Shown piece by piece: positions 7,194 through 15,841 of a stretch of DNA of 55,235 bases. Both the position numbers and the translations under genes were made by a program. The stretch comes from Clostridia bacterium (GTDB taxonomy: Bacteria > Bacillota > Clostridia > Oscillospirales > CAG-272): the NCBI GenBank assembly GCA_017508665.1, contig JAFVYL010000040.1:72309-127543 (forward strand). The letters are read 5' to 3'. Below the pieces are notes generated by a model. The model saw only the letters and a list, made by a program, of their open reading frames with translations. It ran no database searches and was not told where the DNA came from. How positions within the stretch are numbered: position 1 is the stretch's first letter; each line of letters starts with the position of its first letter.

Positions 7194-10100
7194 ATGAAAA
7201 AGGTTATTCTGTTGATATTCGTATCAATACTCCTTTTGTTTGCATTTGCATCCTGCAAGTTCTTCAACAAAGAACCGGTTCAGAAGGATCCTGTTAAAGA
7301 AGATCCGCCTGTAGAGCAGGTATGTAAGCATGATTGGACAGAGGCTACTTGTACGGTAGCCAAGACCTGTAAGCTTTGTGCAGCAACGGAAGGAACGCCT
7401 CTGAAGCATCAGACGTCCGCTCCTACCTGTACTGAGCCCGAAAAGTGTAAGGTATGCGGCTTCACCAGTGAATACTGGAGACCCGCTCTCGGACATGATT
7501 GGGCAGCAGCAAGCTGTCTTACAGGCAGAGCAAAGACCTGTAGAGTATGCGGAATCACCGAAGGTGAAGTTCCTCAGCATCAGTGGAGCGATCCCACTTG
7601 TCTTGACGATTCCGTATGTTCCGTATGTAATCTTACGAACAAGGGTACTGCTCTCGGACACGACTTTGCGCCTACAGATCCCGTAGATCCTACTTGTACC
7701 ACGCCCGGTCAAACCTCCGGCTCTGCATGTACAAGATGTCAGATTTTAGAGTCCGGAAAAGAGCCCCAGGTTATTCCTGCTATTGAGCATCAGGGACATA
7801 TAGTCGATATCGAAGGTACTCCTGCTACCTGTGATACTCCCGGTCTTACTCCCGGTAAGAAGTGTGAGCTTTGCGGCGCTGTAACAGAGCCTCAGCTTAC
7901 TCTTGACCCCAAGGGACATTATAGATACACCTACAATGAAGACGGTTCTATCAAAGAGGACGGCTTCTTGAGAACCGAATATCCCGTAAATCCGGATACC
8001 GGACTTCCTTATGCGGCTTGTGAATCTGACGGTACTACATTCTACAGATGTTTCACTTGCGGTGAGGAGATCGGCATAGTTGAGCCTAAGGTTCATCACC
8101 TCTACCCCGATGGCGCTACCTGTAGCGATATTGATGCTGTATGTGCATACTGCTCCAAGCCTATTGAGCACGAGTATGACGAGCCTACCTGCTTTGAGCC
8201 CTCTAAGTGTATAATTTGCGGTGATGTTCAGGAGGGCAGTGTGCCCCTTGAGCACATTATGGTTGATGCTACCTGTCTTGCTCCCAAAACATGTACGCTT
8301 TGCGGACTTACCGAAGGTAGTAAGCTTAATCACATCCTTACGTTTAGTGCCGCCGGCGGTATACCCACTTACGGATGTGAGAGCTGTGATAGCGAGTTTA
8401 GTCCTCAGGACGAGTACTACTATCTCGACGGCAGCAATCACAATCATATGGTTCCCGTTAACAATAAGTATGCCGGATACGATACTTATAAGGATATTGA
8501 CGGCAACGCGACTCAATTCCCCAAGATCGAAACCGACGGTAACGGTAATCAGTATCTCTCTCTTATTAAAGTAAAAGATCCCGAGCTTAACGATAAGGGT
8601 GAGGCATATCCTCCTCAGGTTCAGCTTTGGATTCCTGTGCAGCGAGGCGGATTCGAAGGCTTCAACTCGACAAATTCCGCTGTAGGATTCCTTTCGTTTA
8701 AATTCAACGCCTTTATGGATACGAATTTCAGTTTCACCTTCGTTGAAGGTGGAGGCTGGGGCGATGAAGATGTTATAAGAAACTTCTTCACTCTCTTACC
8801 TCCTGCAACTAACCAGGAAACAGGGGAAACAAAGGTTCAGATCTTGGCTCTGGACGACGGAGATGCAGAAACAACTACTCCGGTCCTCTTCGAAAAAGAC
8901 ATCACCAATGCGGTATCTGCTGCTGAAAAATTCACCGGCTGGCTTGACGTTGCTATCGGTATAGTTCTTGATGATGCAACAGATACCATCAATCTCCACT
9001 ACTACATAAACGGAGAATATAAGGCAACTGTCACCAGTCCTCTTAAGACATCTGCCAACGGCTTTAAGTGTATCTACTTATCCGGTAACACAAATGAGAT
9101 CGGCAGCGGTATTATGATTGATGATATCGCCTTTGGTTACACTAAGGTTGGTAGCTGGATCTTCGATACTAATCACGAGCACGATTACACCGTAGTTGCC
9201 GACAGAGTCGAGGCTACGTGTACAAATGACGGTTACATAATTTACGCCTGTGAGTGCGGTAGCATTGGCAACAGAGTAGCGATTCCGGCTCTCGGACATA
9301 ATGTATACCGTGTCGACGCTGTAGCACCTACTTGTACCGAGTCGGGTCACAGCGCATATGCATACTGTACTCGCGAGGATTGCGGTATAGAGATTTTAAA
9401 GAAAGAAGTATACCCCGCGACAGGACATGACTACAAGACCACCGCGGACAGACCGGCTACCTGTACAAGACCCGGCGCACTCTATCAGACATGTAAGACT
9501 TGCGGATACATCAATCAGGTTACCCGTCCCGCTCTTGGACACGAGTATTCCATGACTGCTGACTGTACGCTCGGCGGTGCATGTATACGCTGCGACTACG
9601 TAAGCAGCTTGCCTATTGGGCACGTCTTCTCAGACGCTACATGTACAGATCCCGCTAAATGTATGAGAGAGGGATGTACGGTTACTAGCGGTGAGCCTCT
9701 CGGCCATGAATTCGCCGATCCTACATGTACAGCGCCTGCTACTTGTGTACGCTGCGCACTTACAGAGGGAGACAGACTTTCTCACACCATTTCTTATAAG
9801 TTTGTTAAGTCGGTTCTTTACTATTACTGTGAAGGATGCGATGCTATGTTCAAAATCAATAACGGCTATTATCTTGACGGAACCAGCCATAAGGATATGG
9901 TGGTTGCAAGCGGAATACTTAACTCCAACTTTACAGTTGCGCCCGGAACTCAGCTTCCGAGTATCGTTGACGGCCATTATGAATATATCAACAAGACCGG
10001 CAACAAAGGTCAGCTCCAGGCTTGGATTCCTACAAATGATAACCAAAACAACTTTGGATTCTCTTCCGAAAACCGCGCTGTAGGCTTCTTGTCCTTCAAG

Positions 10101-11657
10101 ATGAACGCCTACGTTGATGCCGGCAACTCAATAGGCATCAAGCTTGTTGACGGTATTTCTAACTCTGGTAGCGACAGATGGACATCCAGAGCTGTTATCG
10201 GTGACATCAATATTTACGGTATTGCCGATGGATTTATCACGCTTAAGTTTAAGCATCCTACCGATACCGCAGAGATAGACATTTGCAGCTTGGCAGTTGA
10301 TACCACCAACTTCACCGGCTGGGTTGACATCTACCTCGGTATGGAGTTCAATCCCGATACCGACCAGGTAACCTATCACTTCTATGTTGGCGGAGAATAT
10401 GTGATCTCCTTCAGCAAGACTTTGACAACCAAGACAAACTCCGTCAACTGCTTGTACCTTTCCGGTTATACAGGTGTCAAGGGTAGCGGTATTATGCTTG
10501 ATGATATCGCGTTCGGTTATACACCTAACGGTGAGTGGATCTTCGATACATGCCGTCATACTTATGAAGTAAATGTTGTAGATCCTACCTGTACGACCGA
10601 AGGTTATACTCATAGTACCTGCACTACCTGTGGACACATCGCTATTACCGATAGAGTTCCCGCATTCGGACATACCGAGCTCAATGAACCCGATTGTACT
10701 CACGGTTCACTCTGTGCAACCTGCGGAGAGCACTACGGTGATGCTCTCGGTCATATCGGCGGTAAAGCAACCTGTACTGAGCCTGCTGTGTGTGACCGCT
10801 GTGGCGAAAGCTACGGTGATCCCGCGCACGACATTGTAGACGCTACCTGCGGTGCGGCTGCTTACTGTAAGGCTTGTAATAAGGTCTTCGGTGAAAAGGT
10901 TTCTCACTATCCCGTGCTTAACTTCACAGACGGCAAGCTCGTTTACTCATGTAAGTTCTGTGAAAAGTCGTACACGCTCGATCAGGCTTATCACCAGAAC
11001 GGTGACGATGTGCTCGGACCGGTTCTTCCTTTGGATGAGAAAGGTGTATACAACGGTGGTAATCTTTCCAACGGTATGTTTGAATTCATACATAATGAGA
11101 CCACCACTCTCGGTAAGGCATGGGTATGGATGCCTACAAACGGTACCGGTATTACAGACTTCGAGAAGTTCTCCTGCGCTAACGGTGCTGTGGGTGTACT
11201 TAGCTTCTCAATTAACACCTACACTTCCGAGCCCTTCGAGGTTAACCTTATAGATAGTGACTATAGAGGTGATAAGAACTTCTGGAGTAGCTACTCTATG
11301 AACATAATGAAGATATCTGCTCCTAACAACAATGTTGTTACGTTCACAGGAGCTGACGGTAGTACCGTGGTTCATACCGTAAATGTAACCGATGAGAACA
11401 AGTTTACAGGTATGATCGATGTAACCATCGGTATAGAGATGCTTTCCGGCGGAAAGATCAGACTTCACTACTACTTCAACGGATCCTATTCACTCTCTCT
11501 TGAGAAGAGCCTTGCCATTTTGTCTAATAAGATCGATGGCGTAAGCTTCCTCGGTACTTCCAATATACCGGGCAGCGGTTATATTCTTGATAACATCGGC
11601 TTTGGTTATGCTAAGCCCAGCGAGAGTAACAGTGCTCCTCTGAAGCCTGAGAACTGA
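7194..11657 (+). CDS. Giant cysteine-repeat lipoprotein with three lamin-G-like modules
   Basis: 1487 residues, secreted and lipid-anchored: signal peptide with lipobox FASC (Cys21). It has about twenty short units of the form C-x(4-14)-C-x2-C ending near LGH: ten before residue 400, six between about 655 and 885, and four between about 1120 and 1255. Between them sit three copies of a beta-rich module of about 220 residues (about 406-655, 890-1115, 1264-1480). Each module has AVGFLSFK or a close variant, FTGWLDV-type, and GSGIMIDDIAFGY-type signatures. The module recalls concanavalin/lamin-G-like sugar-binding folds, but this is inference. The Cys spacing suggests zinc-ribbon-like knuckles. 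It has its own promoter and terminator. I do not know its function; surface adhesion or polysaccharide binding is plausible. Confidence 0.85.
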   Translation: MKKVILLIFVSILLLFAFASCKFFNKEPVQKDPVKEDPPVEQVCKHDWTEATCTVAKTCKLCAATEGTPLKHQTSAPTCTEPEKCKVCGFTSEYWRPALGHDWAAASCLTGRAKTCRVCGITEGEVPQHQWSDPTCLDDSVCSVCNLTNKGTALGHDFAPTDPVDPTCTTPGQTSGSACTRCQILESGKEPQVIPAIEHQGHIVDIEGTPATCDTPGLTPGKKCELCGAVTEPQLTLDPKGHYRYTYNEDGSIKEDGFLRTEYPVNPDTGLPYAACESDGTTFYRCFTCGEEIGIVEPKVHHLYPDGATCSDIDAVCAYCSKPIEHEYDEPTCFEPSKCIICGDVQEGSVPLEHIMVDATCLAPKTCTLCGLTEGSKLNHILTFSAAGGIPTYGCESCDSEFSPQDEYYYLDGSNHNHMVPVNNKYAGYDTYKDIDGNATQFPKIETDGNGNQYLSLIKVKDPELNDKGEAYPPQVQLWIPVQRGGFEGFNSTNSAVGFLSFKFNAFMDTNFSFTFVEGGGWGDEDVIRNFFTLLPPATNQETGETKVQILALDDGDAETTTPVLFEKDITNAVSAAEKFTGWLDVAIGIVLDDATDTINLHYYINGEYKATVTSPLKTSANGFKCIYLSGNTNEIGSGIMIDDIAFGYTKVGSWIFDTNHEHDYTVVADRVEATCTNDGYIIYACECGSIGNRVAIPALGHNVYRVDAVAPTCTESGHSAYAYCTREDCGIEILKKEVYPATGHDYKTTADRPATCTRPGALYQTCKTCGYINQVTRPALGHEYSMTADCTLGGACIRCDYVSSLPIGHVFSDATCTDPAKCMREGCTVTSGEPLGHEFADPTCTAPATCVRCALTEGDRLSHTISYKFVKSVLYYYCEGCDAMFKINNGYYLDGTSHKDMVVASGILNSNFTVAPGTQLPSIVDGHYEYINKTGNKGQLQAWIPTNDNQNNFGFSSENRAVGFLSFKMNAYVDAGNSIGIKLVDGISNSGSDRWTSRAVIGDINIYGIADGFITLKFKHPTDTAEIDICSLAVDTTNFTGWVDIYLGMEFNPDTDQVTYHFYVGGEYVISFSKTLTTKTNSVNCLYLSGYTGVKGSGIMLDDIAFGYTPNGEWIFDTCRHTYEVNVVDPTCTTEGYTHSTCTTCGHIAITDRVPAFGHTELNEPDCTHGSLCATCGEHYGDALGHIGGKATCTEPAVCDRCGESYGDPAHDIVDATCGAAAYCKACNKVFGEKVSHYPVLNFTDGKLVYSCKFCEKSYTLDQAYHQNGDDVLGPVLPLDEKGVYNGGNLSNGMFEFIHNETTTLGKAWVWMPTNGTGITDFEKFSCANGAVGVLSFSINTYTSEPFEVNLIDSDYRGDKNFWSSYSMNIMKISAPNNNVVTFTGADGSTVVHTVNVTDENKFTGMIDVTIGIEMLSGGKIRLHYYFNGSYSLSLEKSLAILSNKIDGVSFLGTSNIPGSGYILDNIGFGYAKPSESNSAPLKPEN

Positions 11658-11671
11658 TATTTTAAGAAACA

Positions 11672-11716
11672 CCTCTGAAAAGAGGGAAAGGCCCGCGAGA
11701 GATCGCGGGCCTTTTG
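11672..11716 (+). terminator. Terminator after the lipoprotein gene
   Basis: A strong stem GGCCCGCGA/TCGCGGGCC (11690-11711) with TTTT after it. A smaller CCTCT/AGAGG hairpin lies just upstream (11672-11685). Confidence 0.88.
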
Positions 11717-11793
11717 ATATAACAATACATGTATGGGTTTGTACACTTTTAACTAAAAAGATATATAAAATATATAAAAATATAAATAACAGC

Positions 11794-11822
11794 TTGAAAA
11801 AGAAATCAAGGTGTGATACACT
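11794..11822 (+). promoter_or_regulatory. Promoter of the heparinase-like gene
   Basis: -35 TTGAAA (11794-11799), 17-bp spacer, -10 TACACT (11817-11822). A short inverted repeat TAAC-N4-GTTA follows at 11824-11835 and could be an operator; no regulator can be assigned. Confidence 0.6.
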
Positions 11823-11896
11823 AACCATAGTTAACCGAAACTGCGGAGATGCCGCGGTCTTAAGCTATATGTAATATATAAATATGGAGGAAATAT

Positions 11897-13825
11897 ATGC
11901 AGCTTAACGAAATTTTAAAACGCAATTTTACCGACGAAGAGTACCTCGCCCATCAGCGCGAAATACATAAGGAGCGTTGTGATAAAGCTGTAGCTTGGGT
12001 AAAAAAAGACGTAAATAACGAGAAGCATATCAATTGGCTTTACGACCAGGCAAATTACAGCATGCAGAATATGTTTAGTCTTCCCGGAACAATGGGTAAA
12101 AGAGTTCACGTCGGAACTCCTCCTGCGTGGCACGAGTGCCGTACTGCTGACGAGGAATACCTTTGGTCTCTTAACAGAATGCATTATTTTAACGACCTTA
12201 CTGCTCTTTACCACCTCAGAGGTGAAAGAAAATATGCCGAAAAGGTTATGGGAGATATGATCGACTGGATCGACACGTGTCCTCTTCGCTCTCTTCCCGA
12301 CGAGAATACTACTCCCACGGAAATGTTGGAGATCCGCAGACATTTCTCCGGCCTTAACCCTTGGCGTTCTCTCGAGGTCGGAATCAGAATGTTCGATTCT
12401 TGGAACCGTACGTACGACCGTCTTCTTCACACAGATCTGATGACGGTAGAAAATCACACCAAGATCGTTATTTCCTTCTATGAGCACGCGCTCGTTCTCC
12501 GTGAGATGTCTCCGAGATTTTGGCCCGATGCTAATCATAACCATTACCTTCACGAGATGCTCGGTCTTCTCGAGATCGCATGCAGATTCCCGGATATGAA
12601 GGAGTCTGATTCATGGCGTGAGTTTGCTATCCACGAGCTTGGCAGATGCGCGAGAGCACAGCTTACAGAGGACGGAGGACAAATAGAGGGATCTCCCGGA
12701 TATCACTATGGCTGTCTTGGAATGTTCTTCTCACTTATGGAGCTTGCAAAGACGTACAATTTAGACTTGCCTCAGGATCTTGTTGCACGTTGCCGTAACG
12801 CGGTGGAGTATTCTCTTATGTCTACCGGCCCTGACGGTATAGTTGTTCCTTTTGGCGATACCGCTTGTACCACCGTTTACGAGAAGCTTGCGCGTGATTG
12901 CTACAAATCCTTTGGCGAGCTCGGAGACGCCGCAAAGGTATTTAGTATATTCCCGAACAACGATCCCGACGTTATTCCTGAGGAAGAGCAGGCAAAGGCG
13001 CGAGAGATCGCCAAGAATGCTCCCGGAAAGGATAACCACCAGCACCAGATAGATCAGTATTTTGCACGTACAGGATGGACACGTGAGGCATCTTATTTCG
13101 GATTTTTGTGTCATACTCCCGTTTGCAACGGTCACGCTCAGCAGGATCCGATGACCTTCGTGCTCTACCTCAACGGTGATCCCGTTGTAGTTGACCCCTC
13201 TTACTACACATACAGAGAGTGTGAGGAGCGCAAGATGTATAAGTCGCCCGAATATCACTCCACGATCACCTTTGATAACAAGCCTCCGTATGTTTACACA
13301 TCCCGTTGGACATTCGGACCTCAGAAGGAAGGTAAGATACGTAGCAGCTACCGTCTTGATAACGTATTTGCGGCAGATGCTTCGCATCACTGCTACGATC
13401 CCGATTACCACAAGCGCCTTTGCGCTCTCGTTGGCGAGGACGTATTCCTTGTAGCTGACGATGTAATTAACGTTACCGGCTCTGTAGCGAGACTTTACTT
13501 CCATATGCACGATCCCGAGGTTAAGATAGTAGGTAATGAGGCTAAGTCCGACCGCATCCGCGTTCTTCTTCCCGAGGGCGTTGAGGCGGAAGTTGTAGCT
13601 TCAGAGAGATCTACCAGAACCGATATAACCGTACCCTCAAGCCGTATTATACTTACAGATCCCTCACGCAAGTCAAGATTGTATCTCACCCTCTTTACCA
13701 AGAGAGATGACGTTACCGATCCTAAGATCGAGCGTACTGAGGATGGCGTAAGAGTTTCCTATAAGCAGGCGGGCGAGGAGATCGCTTTACTCTGGTCCTT
13801 CACCAACTCTCTCAAAAAAGTATAA
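11897..13825 (+). CDS. Heparinase II/III-like polysaccharide lyase, cytoplasmic
   Basis: 642 residues, no signal peptide, so it should act on imported oligosaccharides. The fold is an N-terminal helical toroid (about 1-370) followed by a beta-sandwich. Candidate catalytic or metal residues are in ANHNHYLHEM (about 215-225), GGQIEGSPGYHYG (about 258-270), GHAQQDPMTFVLY (around 415) with VVVDPSYYTY, and SPEYHSTITFD (around 452). This arrangement is that of heparinase II/III and oligo-alginate lyase relatives, which beta-eliminate uronic-acid glycosides. The substrate cannot be told. GGAGG precedes the ATG. It is expressed alone, between two terminators. No sugar transporter is adjacent. Confidence 0.82.
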   Translation: MQLNEILKRNFTDEEYLAHQREIHKERCDKAVAWVKKDVNNEKHINWLYDQANYSMQNMFSLPGTMGKRVHVGTPPAWHECRTADEEYLWSLNRMHYFNDLTALYHLRGERKYAEKVMGDMIDWIDTCPLRSLPDENTTPTEMLEIRRHFSGLNPWRSLEVGIRMFDSWNRTYDRLLHTDLMTVENHTKIVISFYEHALVLREMSPRFWPDANHNHYLHEMLGLLEIACRFPDMKESDSWREFAIHELGRCARAQLTEDGGQIEGSPGYHYGCLGMFFSLMELAKTYNLDLPQDLVARCRNAVEYSLMSTGPDGIVVPFGDTACTTVYEKLARDCYKSFGELGDAAKVFSIFPNNDPDVIPEEEQAKAREIAKNAPGKDNHQHQIDQYFARTGWTREASYFGFLCHTPVCNGHAQQDPMTFVLYLNGDPVVVDPSYYTYRECEERKMYKSPEYHSTITFDNKPPYVYTSRWTFGPQKEGKIRSSYRLDNVFAADASHHCYDPDYHKRLCALVGEDVFLVADDVINVTGSVARLYFHMHDPEVKIVGNEAKSDRIRVLLPEGVEAEVVASERSTRTDITVPSSRIILTDPSRKSRLYLTLFTKRDDVTDPKIERTEDGVRVSYKQAGEEIALLWSFTNSLKKV

Positions 13826-13835
13826 AATAAAGAAG

Positions 13836-13869
13836 AAAAACCGACAAGTTTAGGCTTGTCGGTTTTTTG
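13836..13869. terminator. Bidirectional terminator between lyase gene and tRNA-Arg
   Basis: Stem CCGACAAG/CTTGTCGG (13841-13862) with T6 on the plus strand and a T-run on the minus strand, so it can end both the lyase mRNA and the tRNA transcript. Confidence 0.9.
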
Positions 13870-13870
13870 T

Positions 13871-13947
13871 TGGCCTACCTGCGCGGATTCGAACCGCGGA
13901 CCTTCAGAGTCGGAGTCTGACGCGCTATCCAGCTGTGCCACAGGTAG
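13871..13947 (-). tRNA. tRNA-Arg (anticodon CCG)
   Basis: 77 nt including an encoded CCA. Acceptor CTACCTG/CAGGTAG with discriminator G; anticodon stem TCAGA/TCTGA with loop CTCCGAC giving anticodon CCG (reads CGG); T arm CGCGG/CCGCG with loop TTCGAAT. The D stem GCAC/GCGC has one A-C mismatch. Nothing promoter-like lies directly upstream; the nearest good promoter on this strand is at 14516-14544, beyond a repeat that contains two broken copies of the tRNA 5' part. Confidence 0.95.
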
Positions 13948-14265
13948 ATATTAAATTGAGATTAAGTATCGGTCCTAAAGACCTTCAGAGTTTGCCACTC
14001 GCATGGAGCTTCGCGGTATGCGAGGTGTTTGCAGAGAACGGGGCAGAGCAGTGCTCGTTTGGCAATATACCGCAAGCGGTATGCGGAGTCTGACGCGCTA
14101 TCCAGCTGTGCCACAGGTAGATATTAAGTTAAGGTTAAGTACAGGTCCTAAAGACCTTCAGAGTTTGCCACTCGCATGGAGCTTCGCGGTATGCGAGGTG
14201 TTTGCAGAGAACGGGGCAGAGCGGTGCTCGTTTGGCAATATACCGCAAGCGGTATGCGGAGTCTG
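13911..14265. repeat. Two 173-bp tandem repeats containing tRNA-Arg 5' halves
   Basis: 13911-14083 and 14084-14256 are nearly identical (a handful of substitutions), with nine more matching bases at 14257-14265. Each unit starts with the first 37 nt of the tRNA (5' end through anticodon CCG, minus strand) and its leader. It continues with a short CCTAAAGACC motif, then 11 bp matching the tRNA just 3' of the anticodon, then a 92-bp hairpin-rich insert (13992-14083 and 14165-14256). The insert holds the perfect hairpin ATACCGCAAGCGGTAT. Open reading frames here are translations of the repeat and not credible genes. Confidence 0.85.
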
Positions 14266-14465
14266 GTCTCGCTGCGGCTCGGTCACAGAACGGCTCTGGC
14301 GTTATTAACGCCATTCACTCCTGTTCTGCCGCTTCGCTACGCGCTATTCCGCCACCGTCGCATAGTCGTCGCCTCTCGCCTCCGCAAGTCTACGGCTCTG
14401 TCGACTTCTTGCTTTAGGCGGTTTCACTGCATCAAAAACAACATTTAGTTGTTTTTGACTTGTTA
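14266..14465. other. GC-rich insert splitting the third tRNA-Arg 5' copy
   Basis: About 200 bp, richer in GC than its surroundings and with several short inverted repeats, for example TGGCGTTATTAACGCCA and CAAAAACAACATTTAGTTGTTTTTG. It sits between nine bases matching the tRNA anticodon side (14257-14265) and the tRNA 5' end (14466-14483). No credible gene is present. It looks like a short non-coding mobile or palindromic repeat element; that reading is inference. Confidence 0.5.
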
Positions 14466-14483
14466 CAGCTGTGCCACAGGTAG
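14466..14483 (-). pseudogene. tRNA-Arg 5'-end remnant next to the original promoter
   Basis: 18 nt identical to the 5' end of the tRNA-Arg at 13871-13947, including the acceptor 5' strand. It is the copy closest to the promoter, so it marks the ancestral start of the tRNA gene. Confidence 0.75.
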
Positions 14484-14515
14484 ATATTTAATTATTACTT
14501 GTCAATAACGTTAAT

Positions 14516-14544
14516 ATTCTACCATTTTATGTGTGCTTTGTCAA
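14516..14544 (-). promoter_or_regulatory. Displaced tRNA-Arg promoter
   Basis: On the minus strand TTGACA (14539-14544), 17-bp spacer, TAGAAT (14516-14521). It points towards the tRNA, whose mature 5' end now lies about 570 bp away. Confidence 0.75.
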
Positions 14545-14590
14545 CATAAATTAAAAATTATTAAATTATTAAAAAAAGATTAAAAAGATA

Positions 14591-14619
14591 TGGACTTTTT
14601 GTTTAATATGTGTTATAAT
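14591..14619 (+). promoter_or_regulatory. Promoter of small lipoprotein gene
   Basis: TGGACT (14591-14596), 17-bp spacer ending in TGTGT, TATAAT (14614-14619). Confidence 0.6.
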
Positions 14620-14662
14620 ATGAGCGTATCAAACCATTTTTATGGTAAAAAAGGAGAAAGAC

Positions 14663-15022
14663 ATGAAAAAGATTATTTCTACAGTTTTAGTATGCGTACT
14701 CCTTCTTGGATGCGTTCTCACCCTTGCTTCTTGTGGCAAGATGCTCATGGGTACCTATGAGATGAAGATTACGGAAGGTAACAAGACCACTCTTGAGTTC
14801 ACTCCTTTCAAGGTTACCAGAACTGTAACTGTACTTGGTGAGTCCAAGTCTACTGAGGGTAAGTACAAGATTGCTGAAAATGATGAAGGTAAGCTTGAGA
14901 TCACCTTTACATGGGAAGGCGAAGAAGAGCCTGAGACCGTGAGTTTCTCTCAGGGCGAGGAAGATGGCGTTAAGTACATCGAGCTCGGCGGAGTTTTGAA
15001 GTTCAAGAAGGTTAAGAAATAA
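14663..15022 (+). CDS. Small lipoprotein of unknown function
   Basis: 119 residues. The start is the ATG at 14663, which follows AAGGAGA; an ATG 21 nt upstream has no ribosome binding site. A signal peptide ends in lipobox LASC (Cys24), so the mature protein of about 96 residues is anchored on the outer face of the membrane. The rest reads as alternating short strands: TYEMKITEGNKTTLEFTP, GKYKIAENDEGKLEITFTW, then a Glu-rich turn and VKYIELGGVLKFKKV. This suggests a small beta-barrel or beta-sandwich like other lipocalin-sized domains of unknown function. It is a single-gene unit with its own promoter and terminator. Confidence 0.82.
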   Translation: MKKIISTVLVCVLLLGCVLTLASCGKMLMGTYEMKITEGNKTTLEFTPFKVTRTVTVLGESKSTEGKYKIAENDEGKLEITFTWEGEEEPETVSFSQGEEDGVKYIELGGVLKFKKVKK

Positions 15023-15030
15023 GAAATAAA

Positions 15031-15063
15031 TAAAAAAGAAGCTCGTTTTGAGCTTCTTTTTTA
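15031..15063 (+). terminator. Terminator after the small lipoprotein gene
   Basis: Stem AAAAGAAGCTC/GAGCTTCTTTT with a T-run, 5-nt loop. Confidence 0.88.
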
Positions 15064-15075
15064 TTAATACGAGAA

Positions 15076-15097
15076 GCCGCCCGATTTTTCGGGCGGC
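15076..15097 (-). terminator. Hairpin after the amino acid ABC transporter operon
   Basis: Stem GCCGCCCG/CGGGCGGC just beyond the ATPase stop. The following bases on the minus strand are only moderately T-rich, so it may work as a terminator or as a 3'-end protecting hairpin. Confidence 0.55.
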
Positions 15098-15105
15098 AGG
15101 TCTTT

Positions 15106-15840
15106 TTATAAAACCTTTGATAGGAATTTTCTTGTTCGCTCTTGAGTAGCGTTTTTGAATATTTCTTCCGGAGTACCTTCTTCAACTATGTATCCGCCGT
15201 CCATAAAGATTACTCTGTCAGAAACCTCGCGCGCAAATCCCATCTCGTGTGTTACTACGATCATGGTATAACCCGATTTTGCGAGACTCTGCATAACGTC
15301 AAGGACTTCGCCTACCATCTCCGGGTCGAGAGCTGAGGTGGGCTCGTCAAAAAGGATAACGTCGGGATTCATTGAGAGTGCGCGTGCGATTGCGATGCGC
15401 TGCTTTTGTCCGCCGGAGAGCTGAGAGGGGCGGGCATTGACGTAAGCACTCATACCAACCTTTTCAATGTACTCGAGGGCTATCCTTGTAGCCTCCTCCT
15501 TAGTGCGCTTAAGCACTATCATCTGCGGCTTTACACAGTTATCGAGTGCCGTCATATTGTTGAAGAGGTTGAACTGTTGGAATACCATAGCTACCTTTGA
15601 GCGGTATTCGGTGAGCTTTACCGATTTATCTCTGATGCTGACACCCTCGTAGAGAATGTCGCCGCCCGTGGGAGATTCAAGCAGGTTTATGCATCTGAGC
15701 ATAGTGCTTTTTCCCGATCCTGAAGAACCGATAACGGATATTACCTCTCCGCGATTTACGGTGAGATTTATGTCCTTAAGCACCGCATTTGTGCCAAAGG
15801 ATTTTTCGAGGTGATCGAGGGTTATAACTGCCTCTGACAT
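15106..15840 (-). CDS. Polar amino acid ABC transporter ATPase (probably lysine)
   Basis: 244-residue ATP-binding subunit of a GlnQ/ArtM/HisP-type importer on the inner face of the membrane. Motifs are Walker [10 protein letters not shown] (about 36-44), Q-loop FQQFNLF, signature LSGGQKQR, Walker [14 protein letters not shown] and the switch His in VVTHEMGFA. It lies one base downstream of the permease stop and is the last gene of a three-gene operon. The substrate is inferred from the lysine riboswitch that heads the operon. Confidence 0.94.
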   Translation of the reverse strand: MSEAVITLDHLEKSFGTNAVLKDINLTVNRGEVISVIGSSGSGKSTMLRCINLLESPTGGDILYEGVSIRDKSVKLTEYRSKVAMVFQQFNLFNNMTALDNCVKPQMIVLKRTKEEATRIALEYIEKVGMSAYVNARPSQLSGGQKQRIAIARALSMNPDVILFDEPTSALDPEMVGEVLDVMQSLAKSGYTMIVVTHEMGFAREVSDRVIFMDGGYIVEEGTPEEIFKNATQERTRKFLSKVL

Positions 15841-15841
15841 A

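Noticed and set aside
7224..11468. Long antisense frames under the first giant lipoprotein gene
   Set aside because: They mirror the repeated Cys codons of the sense strand and have no start signals.
11824..11838. Third operator for the TetR protein before the lyase gene
   Set aside because: TAAC-N4-GTTA has a different spacing from the N3 of the two real copies and lacks the outer GT/AC bases on one side.
13992..14083. Group I or archaeal-type tRNA intron at the anticodon
   Set aside because: The 92-bp insert lies in broken copies lacking the tRNA 3' half, is too short for a self-splicing intron, and the intact gene has no insert.
13948..14450. Open frames on the plus strand over the tRNA repeat (about 70-100 codons)
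   Set aside because: They are translations of the repeated DNA, lack ribosome binding sites and repeat each other; no protein signal is seen.
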